From positions 46,243-110,242 of the forward strand of contig CAKSHJ010000003.1 in the NCBI GenBank assembly GCA_934457095.1: a stretch of DNA of 64,000 nucleotides, given 5' to 3'. Under the pieces are notes generated by a model, which did not search any database, was not told the origin of the DNA, and saw only the letters and a list, made by a program, of their open reading frames with translations. The first letter of the stretch is position 1; every line of letters begins with the position of its first letter. The DNA comes from an uncultured Eubacteriales bacterium. Lineage in GTDB: Bacteria; Bacillota; Clostridia; Oscillospirales; Acutalibacteraceae. This document shows positions 33,870 to 42,092 of this stretch, piece after piece. The position numbers were made by a program, and so were the translations under genes.

Positions 33870-33921
33870 CAGCAACCGAACTCTTGCAAAAGGCAAAGTT
33901 TACAGCGGAAAGGACAGAAAA

Positions 33922-34917
33922 ATGGCGGAAGGAAAACGGTTCAGAACAGGCCCGCAGCCCCGCAAAAAAATGGCAACATGCTGGAAGATCACCATCATAG
34001 CGCTAAGCGTGGTGTTGGCGCTGGTCATTGCGGCAATCAGTATTTTTTTCTATTACTTCGGCGGGCTGAAAACCACCTATTTAACGCAGGACAACGAAGA
34101 ATTGGGCATCACCTCGGAGACGGTGGAAATGGCCGCCGACAAGGACATTACCAACATTGCGCTGCTCGGCGTGGACTCGCGCGAGCACGACGATACCGGG
34201 CGTTCGGACGCGATTATGATTTTGTCTGTGGACAAGGCGCACGGCAAAATAAAGCTGACCTCTCTTGCCAGAGACACCAGGGTTTACATTTATGACCGCA
34301 GTTCTTATGACAAATTTGCGCATGCCTATGCCTATGGCGGCGCGCCGCTGGCCATTAAAACCATGAACCAGAATTTTGGCCTGAATATTAAAGAATATAT
34401 TACGGTGAATTTTGACCAGCTGGCGACCGTAATCAACGCGGTGGGCGGCGTTACGCTGAACGTGACCGAGGCCGAACGGCAGGACGCCAATTACCATATT
34501 GGGGTGCTGGGGCTGGGTACGCCGATTCCGCGGTCCGGTACGGTTTTGCTGACCGGCGAACAGGCCGTGGGTTATGCCAGGGTGCGCAGCGTGGATAACG
34601 ATACTTTTCGGAATCAGCGGCAGCGGAATGTGTTGCGGGCGATTTTTGAGAAAATGCAGGGCAAAAGCACCTTTGAATATGCCGATTTTATTCGTCAACT
34701 ACTACCTGTTGTGGAAACTTCGCTCGATTACGGCGATTTGATTGGTCTTTCCGGTATTATGTTCGGCACCGTTACCATGGAGGAAATGCAGTTTCCCAAT
34801 GAGAACAGCAATGCTTACGGCGGCGCTTATCCTACTGCCGACGACCCGTGGTATTATGTGTATGATTTGACTGAGGCAGGCCGGCAATTGCACCGATTTA
34901 TTTATGAAGAGGAATAG
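33922..34917 (+). CDS. LCP (LytR-CpsA-Psr) family cell-wall polymer ligase
   Basis: 331 residues from ATG 33922 (RBS AAAGGAC). ATG 33847, inside the parS palindrome, opens the same frame but has no RBS and adds a non-conserved stretch. One N-terminal membrane anchor (about 17-42, ITIIALSVVLALVIAAISIFFYYF) precedes the extracellular LCP domain: NIALLGVDSREHDDTGRSDAIMILSVD, SLARDTRVYI, and RNQRQRNVLRAI with conserved Arg and Asp residues that bind polyprenyl pyrophosphate. LCP enzymes attach wall teichoic acid or capsule to peptidoglycan. The strand-composition switch falls within this gene. Confidence 0.93.
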   Translation: MAEGKRFRTGPQPRKKMATCWKITIIALSVVLALVIAAISIFFYYFGGLKTTYLTQDNEELGITSETVEMAADKDITNIALLGVDSREHDDTGRSDAIMILSVDKAHGKIKLTSLARDTRVYIYDRSSYDKFAHAYAYGGAPLAIKTMNQNFGLNIKEYITVNFDQLATVINAVGGVTLNVTEAERQDANYHIGVLGLGTPIPRSGTVLLTGEQAVGYARVRSVDNDTFRNQRQRNVLRAIFEKMQGKSTFEYADFIRQLLPVVETSLDYGDLIGLSGIMFGTVTMEEMQFPNENSNAYGGAYPTADDPWYYVYDLTEAGRQLHRFIYEEE

Positions 34918-34961
34918 AAAAAAAGCTTATGCGTTCCGGGTTTGGAGGCATAAGCTTTTTT
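34918..34961. terminator. Bidirectional terminator, lcp / folT
   Basis: AAAAAAGCTTATGC (34919-34932) pairs perfectly with GCATAAGCTTTTTT (34948-34961). Confidence 0.9.
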
Positions 34962-34988
34962 GCTGCGGGGAGATAAGCAGAGGTTGTT

Positions 34989-35615
34989 TTATAGAAACGG
35001 GATGTATTTTTTGGCCGGCTTGGGGACGAGTTTGAATTTGGCAAGTACCGGCACCAATGCTGTGAAAATTGCGTAGAGCATGAGGCATTCGATGGGCAGC
35101 ATGATGGAATTTTTTACCACGCTGGCCGAAAGATAGTACAGGTAGCCGTGCTTGCCGATGAGCAGGCTCCAGAGGGAGCCCAGCAGTACGTTGACGAACA
35201 GGTTGACGCATAATTTTGCTGAAATGATGCGCAGAATGTTGGGTTTTGCGCGGTAGAAAAATAATGCGTAGGTTAGTGAGCCGAGCATGGCCGAGAGCGT
35301 ATAGCCCGGAAAATATGCTCCCGAGGGGTGCAGAATGTATCCTAATAGGTCCACGATCATGCCGCTGCTCAGCGCCAGAAATGGCCCGCCGACCATGCCG
35401 ATGACTGCGCGCGTTAGGAAGTCGAATTTGATGCGCAGGTTGTCTCCTACCGGGATGAATACTGCGCTGAGGGCCAGGTCGAGTGCGATGAGCACCGCGA
35501 CGATGGTGAGTACCGGTAAAAAGGTGTATTGCTTGGCTGCGCAACGCCAGTAATTGAGCGAGAAAATGGATTGGTAGTTTGGTAGCGCGCGGGTTTGCCG
35601 GTTGTTTTGTGACAT
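34989..35615 (-). CDS. folT: ECF transporter S component, folate type (FolT-like)
   Basis: 208 residues, RBS AAGGAGG. A hydrophobic protein with about six helices. It shows the folate-type S-component pattern: NLRIKFDFLTRAVIGMVGGPFLA, then MIVDLLGYILHPSGAYFPGYTLSAMLGSLTYALFFY. S components bind a vitamin and dock to a shared EcfA-A'-T energising module, not encoded here. The substrate assignment is strengthened by the tetrahydrofolate riboswitch in the leader. The coding strand is minus, yet the + strand is G-rich here, unlike minus-strand genes left of 34 kb. Confidence 0.92.
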   Translation of the reverse strand: MSQNNRQTRALPNYQSIFSLNYWRCAAKQYTFLPVLTIVAVLIALDLALSAVFIPVGDNLRIKFDFLTRAVIGMVGGPFLALSSGMIVDLLGYILHPSGAYFPGYTLSAMLGSLTYALFFYRAKPNILRIISAKLCVNLFVNVLLGSLWSLLIGKHGYLYYLSASVVKNSIMLPIECLMLYAIFTALVPVLAKFKLVPKPAKKYIPFL

Positions 35616-35619
35616 GAAA

Positions 35620-35672
35620 AAACCTCCTTCTATGTTGCAATTGAGTGAAATTATGCTACATAGGGAGGGTTT
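35620..35672 (-). promoter_or_regulatory. RBS-sequestering hairpin of folT
   Basis: The folT Shine-Dalgarno (AAGGAGG, in 35620-35635) can pair with CCCTCCCTATGT in 35658-35672 over about 13 bp. The structure lies between the THF aptamer and the start codon, so it is the likely expression platform, acting on translation. Confidence 0.6.
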
Positions 35673-35685
35673 GCTCCGGTATGCA

Positions 35686-35781
35686 GCAGCGGGATGCGAG
35701 CCTTAAACCGCAAGATTTCTTTTCGTCCGCCGGACAACTCCCCGTTCCCGCGGCACTTAACGCTCAAGGCTCTACTCTGCT
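35686..35781 (-). ncRNA. Tetrahydrofolate (THF) riboswitch
   Basis: On the minus strand the conserved blocks appear in order: GAGTAGA, GCGTTAAGTG, GGGGAGTTGTC, GACGAAA, GCGGTTTAAGG and GCATCCCGC. A closing GCAG/CTGC stem (35777-35780 with 35686-35689) completes it. This is the layout of the THF aptamer, and the gene it controls is a folate-type S component, as in other Clostridia. Repression by folate binding is inferred. Confidence 0.85.
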
Positions 35782-35789
35782 TTTTTGCT

Positions 35790-35818
35790 ATTATAACAGG
35801 TTTTTTTTCTGTTTGCAA
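35790..35818 (-). promoter_or_regulatory. folT promoter
   Basis: Minus strand: TTGCAA (35813-35818), 17 bp, perfect TATAAT (35790-35795), 9 bp ahead of the riboswitch. Confidence 0.75.
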
Positions 35819-35975
35819 GTCTTTTTTTCTATAGCATTGTACATGGTTTTTGTGTGTTTTATACATACTTTTTTGCACAATTTTGTTGCTGTTATCAGAA
35901 TGGTGAAAATGTACCTTAATTTAGTATGGTTTTCGTTGTTTTTACATAGAAAATGTTCCGGAAATGCGAATCTTA

Positions 35976-36004
35976 TTGACATTCCCGGCCTTTTATAGCA
36001 TAAT
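35976..36004 (+). promoter_or_regulatory. Candidate promoter of the Mrp-like operon
   Basis: TTGACA (35976-35981), 17 bp, CATAAT (35999-36004). It leaves a leader of about 110 nt. The stretch 35819-35975 shows nothing that I can support. Confidence 0.55.
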
Positions 36005-36119
36005 TTAACTTATTATATTGTCTGTTTTTTGTATATTCTTTGATTTATTTTGGGGCAATTGGTTTACAATATTTTATGTAGAATCTGTTTTTTTAAATTT
36101 GCGCGGGGAGTGGTTTCTT

Positions 36120-36263
36120 ATGGTGAAAAAGGCGGCTTGCGTATGCTTGGCTTTGGCTGCGATTGTTGCGATTTTGTTTTTGGTGCATGCGAAGGTGGAT
36201 TCTTACCATGGCGCCGGCGATGCGCATGAAATAACGAACCGGCATGGGGAGACTCTGCATTAG
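36120..36263 (+). CDS. Small membrane-anchored protein leading the Mrp-like operon (47 aa)
   Basis: ATG 36120 follows GGGGAG. One hydrophobic segment (CVCLALAAIVAILFLV, about 7-22) starts near the N-terminus, followed by a short hydrophilic tail with several histidines (YHGAGDAHEITNRHGETLH). No lipobox is evident, although Cys7 and Cys9 lie in the segment. It ends 37 bp before mrpE and runs in the same direction, so it probably shares the transcript. No known Mrp subunit has this form. It could be an accessory subunit or a leader. Confidence 0.6.
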   Translation: MVKKAACVCLALAAIVAILFLVHAKVDSYHGAGDAHEITNRHGETLH

Positions 36264-36300
36264 GCCCGGCTTTGCCCGGCGTTTTTTTGAGGTGATGGAG

Positions 36301-36765
36301 ATGTTTGTGATTTTTTTTGCGCTGTGGTTGATATTTAACGCCAGATTTACTTTGGAGCTTTGTTTGATTGGCATTGCGGTTGCTTTGGCGATGTATGCTT
36401 TTATTTGTAAGGTTTTTGGGTACAGGCCAAGGTATGATTGGCTGATGCTGAGGCTTTCGGCGCGCGCGGTGTGGTATTTTTTGGTGCTTATTTGGGAGGT
36501 CATTAAGGCCAATATTGCCGTGATGAAATTGATTTTTACCCCTAAAGTTGAGGTCAAACCTAAATTGGTATATTTTAAGGTGGATTTGCAGACCGGTTTG
36601 GGTAAGTTGTTTTTGGCAAATTCGATTACTCTCACGCCCGGTACGATTACGGCCGATATTGTTGGCGATGAGTATTGCGTGCATGCTTTGGATGAGGATT
36701 TTTCCGGCGGGATGGACGATTCGACTTTTGTGCGGCAGCTTAGAAAAATGGAGGAGAAACGTTAA
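36301..36765 (+). CDS. mrpE: Na+/H+ antiporter subunit MrpE/MnhE
   Basis: 154 residues from ATG 36301, chosen because GAGGTG lies 6 nt upstream. The MnhE family pattern is two to three N-terminal helices (IFFALWLIFNARFTLELCLIGIAVALAMYAFI, then VWYFLVLIWEVIKANIAV) followed by a cytosolic domain with LGKLFLANSITLTPGTITADI and the acidic end. MrpE is needed for assembly of Mrp complexes. It is the first recognised subunit of the operon and directly abuts mrpF. Confidence 0.9.
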   Translation: MFVIFFALWLIFNARFTLELCLIGIAVALAMYAFICKVFGYRPRYDWLMLRLSARAVWYFLVLIWEVIKANIAVMKLIFTPKVEVKPKLVYFKVDLQTGLGKLFLANSITLTPGTITADIVGDEYCVHALDEDFSGGMDDSTFVRQLRKMEEKR

Positions 36766-37119
36766 ATGTTTGCTTATGTACCGACCGATTATGCTCGTGT
36801 TTTTTTTATTGTGTGCTTGGTGGCGCTGGCAGTGATTGCTTTGGTTTGCCTGATACGCGCTATTTTGGGGCCGAGATTTACTGACCGGATTATGGCGGTG
36901 AATATGATTGGCACGAAAACGCTGCTCATGGTTTGTATTTTGGCTGTGCTGCTGGGTGAGAGCTATTTGGTGGATGTTGCCGTTGTGTATGCGCTGCTGA
37001 GCTTTTTGGCGGTGGTGGTGCTTTCCAAATTGGTGATTACCCGTTACCGGGTGCGCAGGAATATGCGGAAAAACCGGGATTTGTCGGAGACGACCCGGGA
37101 GGGAGGACAGGATTTATGA
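36766..37119 (+). CDS. mrpF: Antiporter subunit MrpF/MnhF
   Basis: 117 residues, starting on the base after the mrpE stop, with RBS GGAGGAG inside mrpE. It has three membrane helices with the conserved LIRAILGPRFTDRIMAVNMIGTKTLL loop and a basic tail. MrpF is one of the small subunits at the sodium/proton channel side of the complex. It overlaps mrpG by 4 bp (ATGA). Confidence 0.92.
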   Translation: MFAYVPTDYARVFFIVCLVALAVIALVCLIRAILGPRFTDRIMAVNMIGTKTLLMVCILAVLLGESYLVDVAVVYALLSFLAVVVLSKLVITRYRVRRNMRKNRDLSETTREGGQDL

Positions 37120-37433
37120 TTCAGTTTATTGTTGGCGCGGTGTTGATTGTTGCGGGCATTTTTGTGTTTGCCGTTGCCGCGCTTGGCGTGTTTAAGTTTC
37201 AATATGTGCTTAACCGCATGCATGTGGCCGCAAAATGTGACTCGCTGGGCGCGTTGCTTATTTTGGCGGGCTGCATGGTGCTCAGCGGCTTTACTTTTAT
37301 GACCCTTAAATTGCTTTTGGTGCTGCTTGTGTTGTGGATTACCAGCCCGGTGGCGGCACATTTGGTGGTTAAGGCCGAGGTTAAGACGCAAAACGAACAG
37401 GAGTCTGAGGAATTTGAGGTGATTGGAAAATGA
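37116..37433 (+). CDS. mrpG: Antiporter subunit MrpG/MnhG
   Basis: 105 residues with RBS GGGAGGA. It has three helices, with the family motif ALGVFKFQYVLNRMHVAAKCDSLGALLILAGC in the middle and an acidic tail. In Mrp complexes MrpG packs beside MrpE and MrpF. The ATG overlaps the mrpF stop, and the next gene overlaps its own stop, so translation of this block is tightly coupled. Confidence 0.92.
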   Translation: MIQFIVGAVLIVAGIFVFAVAALGVFKFQYVLNRMHVAAKCDSLGALLILAGCMVLSGFTFMTLKLLLVLLVLWITSPVAAHLVVKAEVKTQNEQESEEFEVIGK

Positions 37434-37681
37434 TGGTGCTGGAATTTTCGCTGATTACATTTTTGATTGTGTGTGCCGTTGCTTTTGCGTTTTCCAAAAG
37501 ACTGCTTACCGCTGTGATCATTTTTATGTCTTACAGTTTGATTATGTCTATTATCTGGTTTATTATGGAGTCGCCGGACCTTGCCATTACCGAGGCTGCC
37601 GTTGGCGCCGGCGTTACCAGTGTTTTGCTCTTTTTAACCTTAAAGAAAGTAAACGCGTTGAAAGGAAAAAAAGATGAGTGA
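37430..37681 (+). CDS. MbhD-like small subunit (part of MrpA C-terminus in other species)
   Basis: 83 residues and three predicted helices. ESPDLAITEAAVGAGVTSVLLFLTLKK is the signature of MbhD/DUF4040, which occurs either as a separate subunit in Mbh-type hydrogenase and Mrp-like complexes or fused inside MrpA. The conserved acidic residues in PDLAITEAAVG lie on the proposed ion path. It overlaps mrpG by 4 bp and the next gene by 8 bp. Having it separate indicates a split MrpA, as in Mbh-like modules. Confidence 0.85.
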   Translation: MMVLEFSLITFLIVCAVAFAFSKRLLTAVIIFMSYSLIMSIIWFIMESPDLAITEAAVGAGVTSVLLFLTLKKVNALKGKKDE

Positions 37682-38678
37682 TGCAAACCGCAATATGCAT
37701 AAACCGCAAAATGCCCGAAAAGGTTCGCCGTGGCGCGCTTTTGTCGGTTGGGTGAACGGGGTGGAGCCGGCCGACAAGCCCCAGGAGCCCGAATTGTTTG
37801 AGAGGCCCGTGCAAACCGAGGATACCTCTGTGCGGCAGCAGACGCGCTCTGCTCCTGCGTTGGAGCAGTTGCCGGAAAATGAGATTCAGGGCCATTTTTT
37901 GCTTAAGGAGCGATTTACCAAGTTTTATAAGCTTTATTCTGCGCTTTCGATTGTGATTGGCTGCTTTGTGGTGGGGATTCTTATTTATTCCGTGTGTAAT
38001 TTGCCCGCTTATGGCGATCCCGGCAATCCTGCCAATAATGAGGTGGCCGAGAAATATTTGCAGGACGGGTTGGAGGATACCGGCGCGACCAATGCCGTTG
38101 CCGGCATGATTTTGGATTACCGCGCGTTCGATACTTTTGGGGAGTCTACGGTGCTGTTTGTGGCGGTGGCTGCGGTTGTGATGCTGATGAAGCGCAGTAT
38201 GAATAAGCGCGATGACGACGAGGAACGGTTGGTGGAAACGGAGGCGCGCATTGACCGTGAGGATGAAAATTTGATTTTGCGCTATGGCGCGATGATTTTG
38301 ACGCCCTTTGTGCTGCTGTTTGGGATTTATGTGATTTTGAACGGCCATGTTTCTCCCGGCGGCGGGTTTTCCGGCGGCGCGATTATGGGCGCAGGGCTGA
38401 TGCTGTATACCCTTGCTTTTGGGCATGAGAAAATTGCTAAGGTGATTACCTACCGCGTGTTTACGGTGGTGACAAGCTGCGCGCTGCTCACTTATGCCGG
38501 TTGCAAGGCGTATTCGTTTTATACCGGCGCCAACCATTTGGGCGGCGAGATTCCCAAGGGCGTGGCCGGCGCGATTTTTAGCGGAGGCTTTATTTTGCCG
38601 CTGAATATTTGCGTGGGGATTATTGTTGCGCTGACCATGTATGGCTTTTTTGCACTCTTTTCGAAAGGGGATTTGTAA
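37674..38678 (+). CDS. mrpB: MbhE-MrpB fusion-type subunit with cytosolic N-terminal extension
   Basis: 334 residues. Residues 1-80 are hydrophilic and not part of either family. Residues 85-165 contain an MbhE-like segment with DYRAFDTFGESTVLFVAVAAVV. Residues 200-334 are MrpB/MnhB: LRYGAMILTPFVLLFGIYVILNGHVSPGGGFSGGAIMGAG and the later GVAGAIFSGGFILPLNICVGIIVALTMYG. Together with the previous gene it supplies what the MrpA C-terminus and MrpB do elsewhere. The start has only a moderate RBS (AAAGGAAA); the overlap with the upstream gene suggests coupling. Confidence 0.88.
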   Translation: MSDANRNMHKPQNARKGSPWRAFVGWVNGVEPADKPQEPELFERPVQTEDTSVRQQTRSAPALEQLPENEIQGHFLLKERFTKFYKLYSALSIVIGCFVVGILIYSVCNLPAYGDPGNPANNEVAEKYLQDGLEDTGATNAVAGMILDYRAFDTFGESTVLFVAVAAVVMLMKRSMNKRDDDEERLVETEARIDREDENLILRYGAMILTPFVLLFGIYVILNGHVSPGGGFSGGAIMGAGLMLYTLAFGHEKIAKVITYRVFTVVTSCALLTYAGCKAYSFYTGANHLGGEIPKGVAGAIFSGGFILPLNICVGIIVALTMYGFFALFSKGDL

Positions 38679-38680
38679 AT

Positions 38681-39052
38681 ATGGAAGTGTTTTTGGCGCA
38701 TTATTATGATATTGCTGCGGTGATTTTGTTTGGTATTGGCTTTTTTACGTTGCTGCTCCACCGCAATTTGATTAAGAAAATTATTGGGCTGAATATTATG
38801 GATACTTCTATATTTCTCTTTTTGGCCAGTAAGGGCTATATTTTCGGCAGGGTTGCGTCCATTGTTGAACAGGGTGTTGCGGACGCGCAGGCTTATGTTA
38901 ATCCCGTGCCCAGCGGTTTGGTGCTGACCGGCATTGTCGTTAGCGTGAGCGTGAGCGCGTTTTCGCTGGCGTTGGTGCAGCGGCTTTATAAAAAATATAA
39001 GACTGTTAATTTGGACGAGATTTTGGTGCTGGCCAAAAAGGAGGAGGAATAA
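38681..39052 (+). CDS. mrpC: Antiporter subunit MrpC (NuoK-like)
   Basis: 123 residues from ATG 38681 (RBS AAAGGGGA). It has three helices homologous to NuoK of complex I: LFGIGFFTLLLHRNLIKKIIGLNIMDTSIFLFLA, then PSGLVLTGIVVSVSVSAFSLALVQRLYKKY. The conserved Gly-Leu-Asn in the second helix matches MrpC and NuoK. It overlaps the next gene by 1 bp (TAATG). Confidence 0.93.
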   Translation: MEVFLAHYYDIAAVILFGIGFFTLLLHRNLIKKIIGLNIMDTSIFLFLASKGYIFGRVASIVEQGVADAQAYVNPVPSGLVLTGIVVSVSVSAFSLALVQRLYKKYKTVNLDEILVLAKKEEE

Positions 39053-40563
39053 TGCCGTTTGTTTATAACGTGCCGTTTTTCAGTATTTTGCTTTGTATGC
39101 TTGGCGGTATTGTGACTCCTTTTTTGCGCAACAGAAGGGCGGTGCAGATTCTCAATGCGTGTATTATTGCCGCGGTGTTTGCCATGTCGGTCGCTTTGCT
39201 GGCGGTGCTGCTGGCAGCGGAGGATAGCTTTACCTATATGATGGGGCATTTTCCTGCGCCGTGGGGCAATGAACTGCGTGCAGGTCCGCTGGAGGCGCTG
39301 CTTGCGATGGCTTTTGCTGTGGTGATGTTTTTGTCTTTGGTGGGCGGCTTGCGCGATATTGACAATGATATTCGTGTGACCAGAATTCCGCTTTATTATA
39401 CCATGATGAATTTTTTGCTTAGCTCTATGCTGGCGCTGATTTATACCAATGATATGTTTACCGCTTATGTGTTTATTGAGATCAATACCATTTGCGCTTG
39501 CTCGATTGTGATGGCCAAGGACAGCGGGATGACCGTTGTTGCTACCATTCGCTATTTGATTATGAGTTTGCTGGGCTCCGGGTTTTTTCTGTTCGGGGTT
39601 TCTATGCTGTATACCATTACCGGGCATTTGCTTATGAGTAATGTGCAGGAAAGCGTTGTTGCGCTGGTGCGGCAGGGGCAGTATACTGTGCCGTTGGTGA
39701 CCAGTTTGGGATTGATGGTGCTTGGAATTGCCATTAAAAGCGCGTTGTACCCGTTTCATTCCTGGCTGCCTAAGGCGCATGGCTTTTCTACTACCGCTTC
39801 CAGTGCGATTCTTTCCGGCTTGGTGCTGAAAGGGTATATTATTTTGCTGGTGAAAATGTGCTACCGCGTGTTTACGCCTCAGATTTTGGCGCAGCTGCAT
39901 GTGACCGAGGCGCTGTTTGTGCTGGGCGCGCTGGCGATGATCATGGGCTCTGTGAAGGCGCTGCGCGAGACGCATATAAAACGGATGATTGCGTACTCCT
40001 CTGTGGCGCAGATCGGCTATATTTTTATGGGCATTGGATTTGGAACGCAGGTTGGGATTATGGCCGCGTGTTTTCATATTCTTGCTCATGCTTTTACAAA
40101 GCCGATGCTCTTTCTTTGCGCGGGCGGGATGGTCGATGCCTCGCACCACCATTATGAGATGAAGGATTTGCGCGGTGCGGCCCGGCGGGACCTTGTTTCC
40201 GGGATTGGGTTTACGGTGGGCGCGCTTTCTATGATTGGGATTCCGCTGTTTGCCGGCTTTGCTTCGAAGGTTTATTTGGGCATTGGCGGCATGGGGAATG
40301 ATTTTTATATGATTGTGACTTTTTTGGCGCTGGCCGCAAGTACGTTGCTCAATGCCATGTATTATATACCCGCTTTGCTTGTGATTTGGAGCCGGCCTGA
40401 AGAACAGCAGCGGCAGAATTTGCCCGCAAGCCGGGAAAAAAACCCGAAAAGCGCGTGTTTGATTGGCAGCGTGGGTGCGTTGGTGGCGCTGAATTTTGTG
40501 TTGGGCATTGCGTATGGACCGATTATGGATATGATTACGACCGGTTTGCAATTGCTGGGATAA
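39052..40563 (+). CDS. Proton-translocating subunit 1 (MrpD/NuoN-like)
   Basis: 503 residues, about 14 helices, Proton_antipo_M family. The TM5 glutamate is present (YVFIEINTICACSIVM), as are the TM7 lysine (GIAIKSALYPFHSWLPKAHG), the TM8-region lysine (GLVLKGYIILLVKM) and a conserved HIKRMIAYSSVAQIGYI helix. The sequence ends with a non-conserved cytosolic loop and a last helix. It is one of four such subunits in this operon and the closest to MrpD/NuoN by pattern. These subunits carry protons through the membrane arm of Mrp and complex I-type machines. Confidence 0.9.
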   Translation: MPFVYNVPFFSILLCMLGGIVTPFLRNRRAVQILNACIIAAVFAMSVALLAVLLAAEDSFTYMMGHFPAPWGNELRAGPLEALLAMAFAVVMFLSLVGGLRDIDNDIRVTRIPLYYTMMNFLLSSMLALIYTNDMFTAYVFIEINTICACSIVMAKDSGMTVVATIRYLIMSLLGSGFFLFGVSMLYTITGHLLMSNVQESVVALVRQGQYTVPLVTSLGLMVLGIAIKSALYPFHSWLPKAHGFSTTASSAILSGLVLKGYIILLVKMCYRVFTPQILAQLHVTEALFVLGALAMIMGSVKALRETHIKRMIAYSSVAQIGYIFMGIGFGTQVGIMAACFHILAHAFTKPMLFLCAGGMVDASHHHYEMKDLRGAARRDLVSGIGFTVGALSMIGIPLFAGFASKVYLGIGGMGNDFYMIVTFLALAASTLLNAMYYIPALLVIWSRPEEQQRQNLPASREKNPKSACLIGSVGALVALNFVLGIAYGPIMDMITTGLQLLG

Positions 40564-40581
40564 AACGGGAGGTGAATTTAC

Positions 40582-42069
40582 ATGGGAAACGGCGCGTTTT
40601 TGTTAATACCGATTTTTTTTCCTGTGCTTGCCGGGCTTGCTGTGTTTGCGTGTAATTGCGCGGCGGTGCGGCAAATTTATGTTGGCTCTGTGTTGGTGCT
40701 CAATGCGGCGGCTGTTTTTTTGCTCTCGTTTTTGACCGGGACCGAAAGCTTTACGCTTTGGCAATTTACCCCCGATTTGGCTGTGAGCTTTCGGTTTGAC
40801 CCAACGGGGAAATTGTTTGCCTGTTTGATTGCCGTGGTTTGGACGCTTGCTTGTATTTATGCGTTTTTGTATATGCGGCATGAGGGCAAGGAAAAGCGTT
40901 ATTTTGCTTTTGCCGTGATGGCTGTGGGCGTTTTGACCGGGCTTTGTATGGCCGGCAATTTGATGACGCTGTATATGTTTTATGAGTTTATGACTTTGGT
41001 TACCGTGCCGTTGGTAATTCACTCGCAGGGCGCGGACGCGCTTAGGGCCGGATTGAAATATTTGGGCTATTCCGTGTTTGGCGCGGGCCTTGCGCTGATT
41101 GGGTTTTTCTTTTTGCAGCATTACGGTACGAGCACGGTGTTTGCCGAGGGCGGTGTGCTGGATATGGCGAAAATTGCGGGCAATGAGCAGGCTTTGCTGG
41201 TGATTTTTTTGGTGATGATGGTCGGCTTTGGTTGCAAGGCCGGCTTGATGCCCTTGCAAGCTTGGCTGCCTACTGCACACCCTGTTGCCCCTGCTCCTGC
41301 CAGTGCGGTGCTCTCGGGCATTATTACCAAAATGGGTATTTTGGGGATGATCCGGACCGTGTTTTACCTGTTTGACCCCGCGTTTTTACAAGGAACCTGG
41401 GTGCAGGTTACTCTTGTGATTTTGGCGTTGGCTACTGTGTTTGTGGGCTCTATGCTGGCCTTTAAGGAGCAGCTTTTGAAAAAACGCCTTGCGTATTCTA
41501 CGGTCAGTCAGGTTTCTTATGTGATTTTTGGGATTATGCTGCTTAATCCGCAGGGCCTTAGCGGCGCGCTTTTGCAAGTTGTGTTCCATGCGCTTGCAAA
41601 AAATGCGCTGTTTTTGGCTGCGGGCGCTGTGATTTATAAAACCGGCGTGATTTATGTAAAGGATTTGACCGGCATGGGCAAAAAAATGCCCGTTGTGATG
41701 TGGTGTTTTACCATTGCTTCGCTCTCTTTGATTGGGATTCCGCCGACCGGTGGTTTTGTGGCCAAATGGGACTTGGCGCTGGGCGCGCTTGCGCCTGAGT
41801 TCGGCGGCATTTTGGGTTATGTGGGGCCTGCTGTTTTGTTGGTGAGCGCGCTGCTGACCGCCGGCTATTTGATGCCTATTGTAAGAGAGGCGTTCTTTCC
41901 GGGTAAGGATTTTGACTATGACCGTTTGGAGAAAAGTGAGCCTAATGCGTATATGACTGTGCCGCTTGTTTTGCTGTGCGTTGCGGTGGTGGCGCTGGGG
42001 ATGTTCCCGATGGGATTGGAGCAGATTATTGATGGGATTTCCGGCGCGGTGTTGCGGTTGCCCGGTTGA
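40582..42069 (+). CDS. Proton-translocating subunit 2 (MrpD/NuoM-like)
   Basis: 495 residues, RBS GGGAGGTGA. Key residues are present: Glu in FYEFMTLVTVPLVIHS, Lys in GFGCKAGLMPLQAWLPTAHPVAPAPASAVLSG, Lys in IITKMGILGMIR, and a LLKKRLAYSTVSQVSYV helix. The arrangement is that of NuoM/MrpD. It stands 18 bp after subunit 1 and is in the same transcript. Three of the four channel subunits carry the PAPAS/PTPVT type loop, and this is one of them. Confidence 0.9.
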   Translation: MGNGAFLLIPIFFPVLAGLAVFACNCAAVRQIYVGSVLVLNAAAVFLLSFLTGTESFTLWQFTPDLAVSFRFDPTGKLFACLIAVVWTLACIYAFLYMRHEGKEKRYFAFAVMAVGVLTGLCMAGNLMTLYMFYEFMTLVTVPLVIHSQGADALRAGLKYLGYSVFGAGLALIGFFFLQHYGTSTVFAEGGVLDMAKIAGNEQALLVIFLVMMVGFGCKAGLMPLQAWLPTAHPVAPAPASAVLSGIITKMGILGMIRTVFYLFDPAFLQGTWVQVTLVILALATVFVGSMLAFKEQLLKKRLAYSTVSQVSYVIFGIMLLNPQGLSGALLQVVFHALAKNALFLAAGAVIYKTGVIYVKDLTGMGKKMPVVMWCFTIASLSLIGIPPTGGFVAKWDLALGALAPEFGGILGYVGPAVLLVSALLTAGYLMPIVREAFFPGKDFDYDRLEKSEPNAYMTVPLVLLCVAVVALGMFPMGLEQIIDGISGAVLRLPG

Positions 42070-42092
42070 TTTTAGGAAAGGGGGGAGGAATT

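Noticed and set aside
33641..33921. Considered as the replication origin itself
   Set aside because: parS and the skew switch are here, but I found no DnaA-box cluster in this gap and no dnaA or dnaN nearby, so only a parS site is called.
33847..33921. Upstream ATG for the lcp gene inside the parS palindrome
   Set aside because: It lacks an RBS and adds a non-conserved stretch before the membrane anchor; ATG 33922 has AAAGGAC at good spacing.
38986..40551. Long open frame antisense to the first proton-channel gene (521 codons)
   Set aside because: It mirrors a conserved membrane protein in the same codon phase, is rich in His/Arg/Gln/Asn as expected for the reverse of membrane helices, and has no RBS or homology that I recognise. 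The similar frame at 43925-45268 was rejected for the same reasons.
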